From: Microvirga sp.
GTDB lineage: Bacteria; Pseudomonadota; Alphaproteobacteria; Rhizobiales; Beijerinckiaceae
Direction of reading: 5' to 3'
Length of the DNA stretch: 51,210 bases
Assembly: GCA_022241475.1 (NCBI GenBank)
Contig: JAKOMT010000003.1
Span: 1-51,210, forward strand
Position 1 is the first letter of the stretch. The number at the start of each line of letters is the position of its first letter. The notes under the pieces were generated by a model that had not been told where the DNA came from, ran no database searches, and was given only the letters and a program-made list of their open reading frames with translations. The position numbers and the translations under genes are program-made. Positions 41,762-50,548 of this stretch are shown piece by piece.

Positions 41762-42826
41762 CTAGTCCCGCGCTTCGTCGAGCCCCTGTTCGATCACGTC
41801 GTCAGCCGCGTCCAGATCGGAGGGCTCCGGTTCCGGTTTCTCCTGGACGTCCTGCGCGGCCGGGTCGTGGCAGAGCGCGACGAACAGCGGGAAGTGATCC
41901 GATCCGATCTCCTCCAGCACCGCCACGTCCAGAAGCCAGAACGATTCCTCGAAGAATACGTGGTCGAGCGGCCATTTCAGCAAGGGCCAGTGGGCGTTGA
42001 ACGTCGCATAGAGCCCTCGTCCGATACGTGGATCGAGCAGCCCGCTGACTTCCTGGAACAGCGTGTTGGACCGTGACCAGGCGACGTCGTTGAGGTCCCC
42101 CGCGACGATCGACGGGACGGCTTCGTCGCGGACCTCCTTTCCGACGATGAGCAGTTCGGCGTCCCGCTCGGCCGTGTCCTGCAACGGCGGCGGCTTGGGA
42201 TGCAGGCCGTACAGATTGATCAACGATCCCGACGGGAGCGCCACGCCCGTCTTGATCGACGGCACGTCGTCCTCGACCAGAAAGCGCACCTGCGGCCCGA
42301 CAAGCTCGAGGCGGGAAAACAGATGTAGTCCATAGCTGTCCTCCTGCGGATGCGAGATTACGTTGGGGTAGGCCTGCGTCAGGGGAGCGATCTGCTCGTC
42401 CCACCAGGCGTCCGTCTCCATCAGCAGCACGAGATCCGGATCGACCTCTTCGACGAGGGCGAGAAGCGGGGCGGAATTGCGGTTGTGGATCAGGACGTTC
42501 GCCACCAGGAGCGTGACGCGCGAGTCCGGGGCGCAACTCGCCCGCTGCTTGGCCTGGGTTTCGACCAGCGGCGTGTACGGCAGGATGGCGTAGACCTGCC
42601 AGGCGAGCGCCGCGGCGGCCAGGGCGGCGAACATCGCCGTCCGCCTGTCGCGCAACGGCAGGAGAGCGGGCGTGGCGAGCAGGACGATCACGAGCAGGAC
42701 GGCTACCTGAGAGCGCGGGAAATCCCAGATCCGGATCACCGACAGGTTGCTCGGAATGAAGGGCAGCGTCGTGACGAGGACGCCGAATGCGCCCAACCCG
42801 AAGAGAAGCCAACGGAGCGCCTTCAC
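41762..42826 (-). CDS. Membrane-anchored endonuclease/exonuclease/phosphatase-family protein
   Basis: This 354-residue protein has three N-terminal helices (WLLFGLGAFGVLVTTLPFIP, VAVLLVIVLLATPALLPL, MFAALAAAALAWQVYAIL). An EEP-fold domain follows, with LLVANVLIHNR, LLMETDAWWDEQI, IVAGDLNDVAWS and IGSDHFPLFVAL supplying the metal and catalytic His/Asp residues. Members cleave phosphodiesters in nucleic acids, lipids or small molecules. The C-terminus is an acidic tail. A GTG at 42824-42826 with GAGGA 8 nt upstream is the best start; the longer frame adds an unlike Arg-rich segment. Confidence 0.85.
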   Translation of the reverse strand: MKALRWLLFGLGAFGVLVTTLPFIPSNLSVIRIWDFPRSQVAVLLVIVLLATPALLPLRDRRTAMFAALAAAALAWQVYAILPYTPLVETQAKQRASCAPDSRVTLLVANVLIHNRNSAPLLALVEEVDPDLVLLMETDAWWDEQIAPLTQAYPNVISHPQEDSYGLHLFSRLELVGPQVRFLVEDDVPSIKTGVALPSGSLINLYGLHPKPPPLQDTAERDAELLIVGKEVRDEAVPSIVAGDLNDVAWSRSNTLFQEVSGLLDPRIGRGLYATFNAHWPLLKWPLDHVFFEESFWLLDVAVLEEIGSDHFPLFVALCHDPAAQDVQEKPEPEPSDLDAADDVIEQGLDEARD

Positions 42827-43143
42827 CTGCGGCGTCCTCGCTTCAGTCTCGTCACGACATGGTCCATCAGCCGTCCCCCTGCTTCGACAACGCGTCACGA
42901 TGGGATTGGATCGCGATCGAATCAAGAGATTACGGGGCGACCGAGCCGGGGCGTTCGGGGCGGACGCGGCGAGGAATCGTGGTCGCGACGTCGTGCGTCC
43001 GCTGGCGTGATCGGCGACGCGGCCAAGCGGACGCCGCTCCTGACGCCAATCCGCGACGGCGATGTCTCATATGTCCGGGGGGAGCGCCCCGTGCGAAGCT
43101 GGGCCTGGGTCCGCACGTCCACACGCTCCCCAAGAGGCTTTCC
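42827..43143. other. Divergent spacer, EEP hydrolase/CapA-like gene
   Basis: These 317 bp carry no supported gene and must contain both divergent promoters. I saw no convincing operator, hairpin or repeat. Confidence 0.4.
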
Positions 43144-44229
43144 ATGTCCGATCTCACTCTCCTCGCCACAGGCGACATTTTCCTCGGCTCCGATGATTCG
43201 GCCGCCTTCCTCGAGCCCATCGCGCCGATGATCCGCGAGGCCGACGTCGCGATCGGCAATCTGGAGGCTCCGGCCTCGGCGCTGGGCGAGCCCTCGGCCG
43301 AGAAGCGGGCCTACGGCTCGAAGCACATCCTGCGCATGAAGCCGGAGGTCGTCGGGCTCCTGCGGGATTCCGGCTTCCACGCCATGAGCGTCGCCAACAA
43401 TCACGGCATGGATTTCGGAGGCGAGGCGCTGCTCGACACCCTCGCGCGGTGCGACGCGGCGGGGATCGCCCGCGCCGGCGGCGGGCGCGACATCGACGAG
43501 GCTCGCGCCCATGCGATCGTCGAGCGCGACGGGGTGCGCATCGCCCTCGTCTCGATGACGTTCATCTACGCGCCCGTGTCGTCGCCGGCGCGGGAGGATT
43601 CGCCGGGTCTGTTCTGCGTGGGCGTCGACACCGCCTACGCGATGCCGCGCAATCTTCTCCTCGCGCCGGGCGTGTGGCCGCGCGCGGTCACGACGACGCG
43701 CGTCGCGGATCGCGCGGCCGTGCTCGAGTCGATCGCTCGCGCCAAGGCGGACGCCGACATCGTCGTCGCGGCCTGCCATTGGGGTCTCAGCGGCTTCGCC
43801 TCCGGCAGCGGCATGGGCGTTCCCGCCAAGCTCGGCCCGAACTTCCTGACCGATTACCAGCGCGACATGGGCCGCGCCATCGTCGAGGCCGGGGCTGATC
43901 TCGTCGTCGGCCATCATCCGCACCGGCTGCAGGGCGTCGAATTCCATCGCGGCAAGCTGATCGCCTACAGCCTGGGCAATTTCCTGTTCAGCTTCGAGCT
44001 CGATTTCTTCACCCATACGGGCGGCGTTCTGAAGCTCGGGATCGACCGGACGACGAAGGAGATCGTCTCCCATGCGATGCTCCCGGTCGTGATGGATCGC
44101 GAGGGCTATCGCACGCGTCCCGCGCGCGGGGCCGAGATCGGCGCGGTGCGCGACGAACTCGCGGCGCTGTCCGAGGAATTCGCCGTCGAGGCGACGGTGT
44201 CGGGCGAGGAGATCGTGCTTCGCGGGTGA
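43144..44229 (+). CDS. CapA-family protein (poly-gamma-glutamate-type metallophosphatase fold)
   Basis: This 361-residue protein has the PGA_cap (PF09587) motifs TGDIFLGSDDSA, IGNLEAPAS, MSVANNHGMDFGGEAL, VVAACHWGLSGF and VVGHHPHRLQGVE, the usual metal-site residues of this calcineurin-like fold. There are no capB, capC or capE genes nearby and no signal peptide, so it is not part of a capsule operon. Its substrate is unknown. An AAGAGG site precedes the ATG. It converges with tonB, with 19 bp between stops. Confidence 0.88.
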   Translation: MSDLTLLATGDIFLGSDDSAAFLEPIAPMIREADVAIGNLEAPASALGEPSAEKRAYGSKHILRMKPEVVGLLRDSGFHAMSVANNHGMDFGGEALLDTLARCDAAGIARAGGGRDIDEARAHAIVERDGVRIALVSMTFIYAPVSSPAREDSPGLFCVGVDTAYAMPRNLLLAPGVWPRAVTTTRVADRAAVLESIARAKADADIVVAACHWGLSGFASGSGMGVPAKLGPNFLTDYQRDMGRAIVEAGADLVVGHHPHRLQGVEFHRGKLIAYSLGNFLFSFELDFFTHTGGVLKLGIDRTTKEIVSHAMLPVVMDREGYRTRPARGAEIGAVRDELAALSEEFAVEATVSGEEIVLRG

Positions 44230-44248
44230 CGGGCGCCGGCGCGAACGC

Positions 44249-45073
44249 TCAGCGCAGCCTGAAATTCACCGGCGCCGTGACGCTCACGCTCGCCGTCGCG
44301 TCGGGCGGCGGGGGCAGTGGCGAGGCGCGGCGGATCATGTCGACGGCCGCCGCGTCGAGCGCGGCCGAGCCGCTGCTGCGCGCGACGGAATGCGCCAGCA
44401 CCCGCCCGGACGCGTCGATGGTGAAGCTCAGATGCACGACGCCCTCGACGCCTGATTCTCGCGCCGAGGCGGGATAGCGGCGATGGCGTTCGAGATGGGC
44501 GGCGAGCTGCGACCGCCAGCGGGGCGTGAGGTTCGGGGTCGTCCCGCCGCGCCCGGTCTGAGCCGCCGCCGCGCGCGGCGCCTCCCGCGCCTGCGTCCCC
44601 GATGCGGCGGAATCGATCGCGGCCGCCCTGCGCGGACGCTCTCGCGCGACGCGGGTGGGGGCGGGCGCGAGATCGCGCGGGCGGCGCGGCGGGGACGGCG
44701 CGATCGCGCCCGTCGTCACGGGAGCTTCCACGATTTCCGGCGCAGGCCGTTCCGGAGCGGTCTCAGGCGCTTGCGTCTCCCCGTCGGGCGCGGCGGGCTC
44801 CTCGGGGGGCGTTTCGACGTCTTCCGCAGGAGCCGCGTCGCCCGGCCTCGCTTCCTGGAATATCGAAGCCGGGGCGGGGGGCAGGTCCTGCGGCGGCGCG
44901 GCGGGCGCTTCCGGAAGGGACGCGAGCTCCACGCTCAGGAAGCCCGCCTCCTGCGGGGGCGCGGGCCGGGGCGGCGCGGCGCTCGTCAGCCAGATCGCGA
45001 CGGCCGCATGCGCGCCCGCCGAGGCGACGGCCGCGACGATCCAGCCCATGGCGATCGGGATCTCGCGCGTCAT
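44249..45073 (-). CDS. tonB: TonB energy transducer
   Basis: This 274-residue protein has one N-terminal helix (MGWIVAAVASAGAHAAVAIW), a long Pro/Ala/Glu-rich periplasm-spanning part, and the C-terminal domain (RHRRYPASARESGVEGVVHL, FTIDASGRVLAHSVARSSG). That domain binds TonB boxes of outer-membrane receptors. Its gene overlaps exbD (ATGA), and the cluster also encodes a haem receptor, so it probably powers haem uptake. Confidence 0.92.
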   Translation of the reverse strand: MTREIPIAMGWIVAAVASAGAHAAVAIWLTSAAPPRPAPPQEAGFLSVELASLPEAPAAPPQDLPPAPASIFQEARPGDAAPAEDVETPPEEPAAPDGETQAPETAPERPAPEIVEAPVTTGAIAPSPPRRPRDLAPAPTRVARERPRRAAAIDSAASGTQAREAPRAAAAQTGRGGTTPNLTPRWRSQLAAHLERHRRYPASARESGVEGVVHLSFTIDASGRVLAHSVARSSGSAALDAAAVDMIRRASPLPPPPDATASVSVTAPVNFRLR

Positions 45074-45516
45074 GGCGAGGGCGCGCCGCCTGCGCTCGCC
45101 GCGTCGAGCCCCACGAGCGCGACCTTCAGATAGCCCGCCGCGCGCAGGTCGCTCATCACCGCCATCACCTCGCGATAGGGCAGGGCCTCGTCGGCGCGCA
45201 GGAACACCCGCTCCTCGCGATGCCCGTCGCTCGCGGCGTCGAGCGCGGCGGCGAGGCCATCCCGGGCGACCGAGGCCTCGCCCACGAACAGCGCCCCGGA
45301 GGCGTCGAGCGAGATCACGAGCGGATCGGGCGGCGCCGGCGCCGGCGCGCCGCTGGCTGCGGGAAGGTCGACCCGCATGTCGACGGTCGCGAGCGGGGCG
45401 GCCACCATGAAGATGATCAGCAGGACGAGGATCACGTCGATGAACGGCGTGACGTTGATCTCGTGCGCGAGCGCGTGCTCCTCGCCGTCCCCGCCGGTGG
45501 AAAAACGCCCGGCCAT
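45070..45516 (-). CDS. exbD: ExbD proton-channel subunit
   Basis: This 148-residue protein has the ExbD/TolR pattern: HEINVTPFIDVILVLLIIFM, with the proton-carrying Asp in the single helix, then a periplasmic domain (RVFLRADEALPYREVMAVMS). With ExbB it converts proton flow into TonB motion. It starts 2 bp after the exbB stop, with GGAG in the exbB end, and overlaps tonB. The much longer open frame through it is a shadow. Confidence 0.93.
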   Translation of the reverse strand: MAGRFSTGGDGEEHALAHEINVTPFIDVILVLLIIFMVAAPLATVDMRVDLPAASGAPAPAPPDPLVISLDASGALFVGEASVARDGLAAALDAASDGHREERVFLRADEALPYREVMAVMSDLRAAGYLKVALVGLDAASAGGAPSP

Positions 45517-45518
45517 GG

Positions 45519-46244
45519 TCACTCCGCGGCGAAACGGTGGAGGGGGCGCGCCTTCGCCGCCGCGCGGTCGAGATCGCGGCTGACTAGACGCGCCACCGCC
45601 GCGCCGGCGTCCAGAAGCTGGCCGCGATACGCGCCCGTGGCGCGGGCGAAAACGTTGTAGATCAAGACGGCGGGAATGGCGGCGGCGAGCCCGGCGCCCG
45701 TGACGAGGAGCGCTTCGGCGATGCCGGGCGCGACGACGGCGAGGTTCGACGTCTGCGCCTGCGCGATCCCGATGAACGCGTTCATGATGCCCCATACGGT
45801 GCCGAACAGGCCGACGAACGGCGCCGTCGAGCCGATCGTCGCGAGAATTCCCGTTCCCCGCCCCATCCGCCGAGACGCCCCGGCGACGACGCGCTCGAGG
45901 CGCGAGGCGACGCGCTCCTTCAGGCCGTCGGGAGCGAGACCGACGCTCGCGCGCGCCTCCTCGTCGGCCGCCTCGACCAGCGCGCGAACGGGTCCGCGCA
46001 GACGCCCGGCGCCGGCGAGCGCGCTCGCCAGGTCGGGCGCCTCCGCGACGAGGCGCAGCCCCCGCCGGGCGCGCGAGCGCGCGATCGCGATCTCGAGCGT
46101 TTTTCCGATCCAGATCGCCCAGGTCGTGACGGAGGCCGCAACGAGGCCGATCATGATCGCCTGCACCACCGGATCGGCGGCGAGGAACATGCCGAGCGCG
46201 CTGAGATCGTGCGCGGGAGCGGGGATCGCATCTGAGGAATTCAT
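45519..46244 (-). CDS. exbB: ExbB proton-channel subunit
   Basis: This 241-residue MotA/TolQ/ExbB protein has three helices. Conserved segments are [28 protein letters not shown] and [20 protein letters not shown]. It forms the pentameric inner-membrane channel with ExbD. The ATG overlaps the hutX stop (ATGA), so the cluster is translated as one unit. Confidence 0.93.
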   Translation of the reverse strand: MNSSDAIPAPAHDLSALGMFLAADPVVQAIMIGLVAASVTTWAIWIGKTLEIAIARSRARRGLRLVAEAPDLASALAGAGRLRGPVRALVEAADEEARASVGLAPDGLKERVASRLERVVAGASRRMGRGTGILATIGSTAPFVGLFGTVWGIMNAFIGIAQAQTSNLAVVAPGIAEALLVTGAGLAAAIPAVLIYNVFARATGAYRGQLLDAGAAVARLVSRDLDRAAAKARPLHRFAAE

Positions 46245-46765
46245 AGCGCCGCGATCCGTTCGCGCATGGCCTCGAAGGCGGCGAGCTGCTCGGGAAGCAG
46301 CTCGCGCTCGTCGTCGCGCCGCACGAAGACCTTGAACATCGCCTCCCCCGCGTCGTTGAGGAACTGCACTGAGCAGGACCTTCGGCCGTGGAACAGCCGG
46401 TCGACGAGCCAGATCGCGCGGCAATTCTCGGCCCGGATATGTCCGCCGATCGGGCTGTCGCCGTGGATGTTGTAATAGCCGCGCCCGAAGGAGCCGACCG
46501 GAAGCGAGCCCGCGCATTCGAGCACGATGTCGCTCGTGTGCACGATGAGCAGGACCTCGCCCCAGGTCGCGAGGTCCTGCCAGAGCTCCTCGAAACGCGC
46601 ACCGTCGACGAAAGCGGCCTCGCCGGGCGGCAGCGCTTCGAGGATCGCGGAGAGCGGCGCGCCGCAATCGCGCGCCACCGCCTCGAGCACCCCGTCCGGC
46701 TTTACCGCGAGCGCCGCGCGGATCGCGTCGATCCGTGCTGCTGGATGGGCGATCCCCATGCTCAT
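46241..46765 (-). CDS. hutX: HutX-family haem carrier
   Basis: This 174-residue cytosolic protein matches HutX/HugX, which binds imported haem and passes it to a degrading enzyme. Recognisable are [40 protein letters not shown] and [19 protein letters not shown]. It sits between the haem monooxygenase and exbB genes, where it would receive or hand over haem. I chose the ATG at 46765 because it has GGAG 8 nt upstream; a GTG lies 9 nt earlier and a further ATG 6 nt later. Confidence 0.9.
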   Translation of the reverse strand: MSMGIAHPAARIDAIRAALAVKPDGVLEAVARDCGAPLSAILEALPPGEAAFVDGARFEELWQDLATWGEVLLIVHTSDIVLECAGSLPVGSFGRGYYNIHGDSPIGGHIRAENCRAIWLVDRLFHGRRSCSVQFLNDAGEAMFKVFVRRDDERELLPEQLAAFEAMRERIAAL

Positions 46766-46770
46766 CGCGC

Positions 46771-47112
46771 TCACTCCGCCGCCGTGCGCAGGGGCGCGGA
46801 GGCCTCCTGCGTCAGGACGGTCTCGAAGCCCTCGAACTCGGGATGGCCGAGATAGACGCCCTTCGATCCGCCGGCGTTGCGATGCGATTCACGGAACTGC
46901 TCCGACTTCGTCCAGGCCGTGAAGAGATTGCGGCTCTCCCACGTCGTGTGCGACGAATAGAGGGTGTGATCCTCGCGATCGGGCCCGCGCAGCAGATGGA
47001 AGGCGAGGAAGCCTTCCATCTCGTCGAGGCGCGTCTTGCGCGAACTCCAGATCTCTTCGAACTCGGCCTCGCGACCCTTTGCGACCTTGAAGCGGTTCAT
47101 GGCGATGAACAT
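46771..47112 (-). CDS. IsdG-like haem-degrading monooxygenase
   Basis: This 113-residue antibiotic-biosynthesis-monooxygenase-fold protein starts [20 protein letters not shown]. Asn6, Trp67 ([10 protein letters not shown]) and His77 (RESHRNAGG) match the Asn/Trp/His set of IsdG and of rhizobial HmuQ/HmuD, which open haem and release iron. It lies 26 bp after the receptor gene and before hutX, with AGGAG upstream of the ATG. Haem degradation is well supported by context but not proven. Confidence 0.88.
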   Translation of the reverse strand: MFIAMNRFKVAKGREAEFEEIWSSRKTRLDEMEGFLAFHLLRGPDREDHTLYSSHTTWESRNLFTAWTKSEQFRESHRNAGGSKGVYLGHPEFEGFETVLTQEASAPLRTAAE

Positions 47113-47138
47113 GCAAATCTCCTGTTTAACCGGGTGGA

Positions 47139-49184
47139 TCAGGCGCCGAAGCGCGTCGTGAAGCCGAATTTCGCGACGAAACCCGGGCTGGCGTCGCCAT
47201 CCCGGAAACGCTGGTAGCGGACGTCCCCGACGTTTTCGAGGGTGACGAACGCGCGCGAATTTTCGTTGATCTCGTATGAGCCGTAGAGGTCGACCAGCGT
47301 GTAGGCCTTGCTCGCGAGGTTCGCCGAGGCCGGCGGCAGGCGGTTCTGCGCCGAGACGAACGTGATGCGCCCGCCGATCGTCAGCTTTTCGTCGAGCAGG
47401 CGCAGGCCGCCGCCGACCGCCACGCGCGTCGGCTGGATCGTGGCGAGGGGCTGAAGCGTGGTGCGGTTGTCGCCGCGCACATGCGAGCCCGACAGGCTCG
47501 CGAACCAGGCGCGCGCGTCGTACGCGAGCTCGCCCTCGACGCCGGTCAGCCGGGCGGCCGTGATGTTGGCGTAAGTGAAGGTCGTGCCGGCGCAGGCGAA
47601 GGGGATCGGAGCGCCGCAGGGGGCGCCCGGATCGGTATAGACGCTGTCGATATAGTCGCGCACGTCGTTGCGGTAGACGGCGAACTTGCCCCGCAGCCGG
47701 TCCCCCGGCGCGAACACGTCGTCGAAGCTCACGTTCACGCCGGCTTCGACCGTGCGGCCGATCTCTGGCCGCAGGTTCGGGTTGGGCAGGAAGGTGAAGG
47801 CCGCCGGCGCCGGATGCAGGCCGGAGACGAGAGTCTCCGTGACCGAGGGCGCGCGGTAGCCTTCGGCGTAAGTCCCGTAGAATTGCAACCCTTCGATCGG
47901 CTCGAAGCCCAGCGTGATCTTCGGCGAGGTCCGCGAGCCCTCGGCCCGCGTCGCGCCGCCGGCGAGTTCGTAGCGGTCGTGGCGCAAGGCGCCGATCACC
48001 TCGAACATCCCGAGTTCGAAACGGCTCTGCACGAACGCGCCGCTCACGGTCCGCCGTCCCCCGGGCGTCGTCGCGGAGCCCGCTCCCGCCGGATCGAACG
48101 TGCTGACCCGATCCTCGAAGGCGTCGCCGCCATAGGTGAAGGAGAGGCGGCCCGCCCCGACGTCGAAGCGCGTCGTGTTGTGGATGTCGAAGCCCGTCGT
48201 GCGGATCTTGAAGTAGCGGCTCTGTCCGATCTGGGCCGGCGCGCCGGTCACGCGGCGCTGCTGCGTGTCGGTCGCGGTGACATACGCCGAGGCGCGCAGG
48301 TCGATCCACGGATTGTCGGGCTGCGAATAGGCGTAGCGCGCGACGAGGTTCGACGTCGTGACGTCGTTCTCGCGCCGGGGCTCCTGCGCCGTGCCTGGAC
48401 CGTTGGTGAAATCGAAACGCTGGTATTGTCCGCTGAAGGTCAGGAGATGGCCGTCCGCCGGGCGCAGTTCGATCTTGCCGATGGCGCCCGTGATCTCCTG
48501 GCCGCTGTCGCGGACCCGCGCGCCGTCGCCGGCGCGATAGTCGTTCAGGCGCCGGTAGGAAATTCCCGCCAGCGCGCCGAACGCCTCGACCGGGCGCATC
48601 GCGCCGATCAGCGAGCCGTAGAGGCCGCTCTGGCGACCCGTCACGGCCGTGGCGGAGCCGACCGCACCGAAGCGTTCGCCCTCGCGCAGCACGTCGTCCG
48701 GCCGCAAAGTCTCGAACGATACGACGCCGCCGATCGCGCCGGAGCCGTAGACGTTGGCGACAGGCCCTCGCGTCACGTCGACGGAGCGCAGGAAGCTCGG
48801 CTCGAGGAAGAACGCGCCGTTGGCGTTGTGGCCGGAGCGCTGGAAGTTCTGTCGCGCGCCGTCCACCGTGACCGCGACGCGACCGAAATCCTGAAGTCCG
48901 CGAATGTTGACGGCGGTCGCTGGGTCGTTGGGATTCTCCTGCGTCGCGACGCCGGGGATCGTCGACAGGGTCGTCCCGATCCTCTGAGGGTTCGCGCGCT
49001 CAATCTCGGCGCGCGACACGACGCTGACGGCGCCCAGCGCGTCGACGGCGCGCTGCTCCTGCTTGGTCGCCGTCACGGTGATTTCGTCGAGCAGGACGGC
49101 CTCCTGCGCGCAGGCGGCGCCGGCCGCGAGGAGCGCGACGAGCGACGAGCCCGTCATGATCAGTCCACGAGAACGAATACGCAT
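47139..49184 (-). CDS. hmuR: TonB-dependent haem receptor
   Basis: This is a 681-residue outer-membrane receptor. A signal peptide (LIMTGSSLVALLAAGAACA) precedes a TonB-box-like start, LLDEITVTATK. A plug follows (GTTLSTIPGVATQENPNDPA, VNIRGLQDFGRVAVTVDGAR), then a 22-strand barrel ending near VAKFGFTTRFGA. Between a FRAP-like box (YRAPS) and an NPNL box near residue 455 lies a His (GLHPAP), as in HmuR/ShuA haem receptors, where it ligates haem. I start at the ATG at 49184; the upstream frame would hide the signal peptide. It is divergent from hmuP. Confidence 0.92.
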   Translation of the reverse strand: MRIRSRGLIMTGSSLVALLAAGAACAQEAVLLDEITVTATKQEQRAVDALGAVSVVSRAEIERANPQRIGTTLSTIPGVATQENPNDPATAVNIRGLQDFGRVAVTVDGARQNFQRSGHNANGAFFLEPSFLRSVDVTRGPVANVYGSGAIGGVVSFETLRPDDVLREGERFGAVGSATAVTGRQSGLYGSLIGAMRPVEAFGALAGISYRRLNDYRAGDGARVRDSGQEITGAIGKIELRPADGHLLTFSGQYQRFDFTNGPGTAQEPRRENDVTTSNLVARYAYSQPDNPWIDLRASAYVTATDTQQRRVTGAPAQIGQSRYFKIRTTGFDIHNTTRFDVGAGRLSFTYGGDAFEDRVSTFDPAGAGSATTPGGRRTVSGAFVQSRFELGMFEVIGALRHDRYELAGGATRAEGSRTSPKITLGFEPIEGLQFYGTYAEGYRAPSVTETLVSGLHPAPAAFTFLPNPNLRPEIGRTVEAGVNVSFDDVFAPGDRLRGKFAVYRNDVRDYIDSVYTDPGAPCGAPIPFACAGTTFTYANITAARLTGVEGELAYDARAWFASLSGSHVRGDNRTTLQPLATIQPTRVAVGGGLRLLDEKLTIGGRITFVSAQNRLPPASANLASKAYTLVDLYGSYEINENSRAFVTLENVGDVRYQRFRDGDASPGFVAKFGFTTRFGA

Positions 49185-49274
49185 AATCCAGCCCCGAATC
49201 TTTCCAATGTAGCGTGGTTCGGCGGGCTTGCGGCGTCGAATGAAAATCGAGGCGGCGCTGGCTGGCTCTATATG

Positions 49275-49365
49275 AGTCATCGTGGAGTTGATGACTTGAC
49301 GCTGATTATTGAAAGAGCCTAATTGCGTCAACTACAATTTATTAGGCCTCCAGTTTACATAAACT
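49275..49365. promoter_or_regulatory. Palindrome-rich control region between haem operons
   Basis: The 201-bp divergent gap is AT-rich and has three perfect inverted repeats: AGTCATC/GATGACT (49275-49281 and 49290-49296), GCCTAAT/ATTAGGC (49317-49323 and 49341-49347), and AGTTTA-CA-TAAACT (49352-49365). Iron regulators of rhizobia (RirA, Irr, Fur/Mur) and HmuP act at such places. None of the repeats exactly matches the boxes I know, so the regulators are unassigned. Confidence 0.5.
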
Positions 49366-49385
49366 CTAAAGAGGATGACTGAAAG

Positions 49386-49595
49386 ATGACTACAGATACA
49401 GGCGAGAATAGTTCCAGTCTGGCGCGCCCTCCCGATCGCTCCGCCCAGCCCGTCATGCGGGCCGCCGCCATTACGGCGCCCGTGATCGACATCCGTGACC
49501 TCGTCGGCGAGGGCCGGGAGGTCGCGATCCTGCATGGCGGCGAACTCTATCGGCTGCGCATCACCTCCCGCGATCGCCTGATCCTGACGAAATGA
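49386..49595 (+). CDS. hmuP: Haemin uptake regulator HemP/HmuP
   Basis: This 69-residue protein ends with the HemP (PF10636) core VAILHGGELYRLRITSRDRLILTK, preceded by an N-terminal tail without clear structure. HmuP in Bradyrhizobium and Sinorhizobium activates haem-receptor genes. It starts the rightward haem operon and would control the divergent receptor gene. The stop overlaps the first possible hmuT start (ATGA). Confidence 0.9.
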   Translation: MTTDTGENSSSLARPPDRSAQPVMRAAAITAPVIDIRDLVGEGREVAILHGGELYRLRITSRDRLILTK

Positions 49596-49618
49596 TCCGA
49601 CTCCCGAGGACAGACCTC

Positions 49619-50548
49619 ATGACCATCGCCTCCAAGCGCCTCGTTCCCCTTCTCGCCGGCGCTTTCCTCGCAGCGTCCGCCACCTTCGCCGCGTCCGCTG
49701 CCGACGCCTCCGAGCGCGTCGTCGCGGCGGGGGGCGTCGTCACCGAGATCGTCTACGCGCTCGGCGCGCAGGCTAGCCTCGTCGGCGTCGATACGACGAG
49801 CCTGTATCCGCCGGACGCCCTCGCGACGCTTCCCGACGTCGGCTACGTCCGCGCGCTCTCGGCGGAGGGCGTGCTTTCGCTGGGGCCTGACCGGATCATC
49901 GCCGTCGAGGCGGCCGGCCCGCCGGACGTCGTCGCGCAGATCGAGGCCGCGGGCGTGCGCGTCGACCGGATTCGCGAGGATTTCACGCCCCGGGGCGTGG
50001 CGGACCGGGTGCGCGCGATCGGCGTCCTCGTCGGTCGCGAGGCGCAGGCGCAGGCTCTGGCGGCGGAGGTCGAAGAGGGCTTCGCGCGCCTCGACGCCAT
50101 GCGCGAAACCCTGGGCGACGTATTGCGAGAACGCTCCGCCGATCCCGCCCGCGTGCTCTTCGTACTCTCGTTCCAGAACGGCCGGGCCATGGTCGGCGGA
50201 CGCGGCACGGCGGCGGACGCCGCGATCGCGCTCGCGGGCGGCGTCAACGCCGCGGGCGACGTCGAGGGCTTCAAGCCGATGACGGACGAGGCCATCGCCG
50301 CCGCGGCGCCCGACCTCGTCCTCGCCATCGACCGCGCCGGTCACGCCATCGATCCGGATGTCCTGTTTTCGACGCCGTCCTTCGCCCTGACGCCGGCCGC
50401 CGCAGAGCGACGCTTCGTCTCGATGGACGGCCTCCACCTCCTCGGATTCGGTCCGAGGGCGTCGGACGCGCTCGCCGATCTCATGCGCGCGATCTATCCG
50501 GATCACGGGCTCGAGGAGGCGCGGCGCAAGGCTGAGGCCGGTCGATGA
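49619..50548 (+). CDS. hmuT: Periplasmic haem-binding protein HmuT
   Basis: This 309-residue protein has a signal peptide (RLVPLLAGAFLAASATFAASA) and the class III binding fold: RVVAAGGVVTEIVYALGAQA, VGVDTTSLYPPDALATLPDVG, YVRALSAEGVLSLGPDRI. The Tyr in the last segment corresponds to the haem-ligating Tyr of HmuT proteins. It hands haem to HmuU. The ATG at 49619 has GAGGA 8 nt upstream and starts the signal peptide; an earlier ATG (49592) overlaps the hmuP stop. Confidence 0.92.
   Translation: MTIASKRLVPLLAGAFLAASATFAASAADASERVVAAGGVVTEIVYALGAQASLVGVDTTSLYPPDALATLPDVGYVRALSAEGVLSLGPDRIIAVEAAGPPDVVAQIEAAGVRVDRIREDFTPRGVADRVRAIGVLVGREAQAQALAAEVEEGFARLDAMRETLGDVLRERSADPARVLFVLSFQNGRAMVGGRGTAADAAIALAGGVNAAGDVEGFKPMTDEAIAAAAPDLVLAIDRAGHAIDPDVLFSTPSFALTPAAAERRFVSMDGLHLLGFGPRASDALADLMRAIYPDHGLEEARRKAEAGR

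Noticed and set aside
43144..44229. Capsule (poly-gamma-glutamate) biosynthesis locus
   Set aside because: Only a CapA-like protein is present; no capB, capC or capE genes adjoin it.
45070..46602. A 510-codon frame covering exbD and exbB
   Set aside because: Only the last 148 codons are ExbD; the rest is the shifted frame of exbB and hutX.
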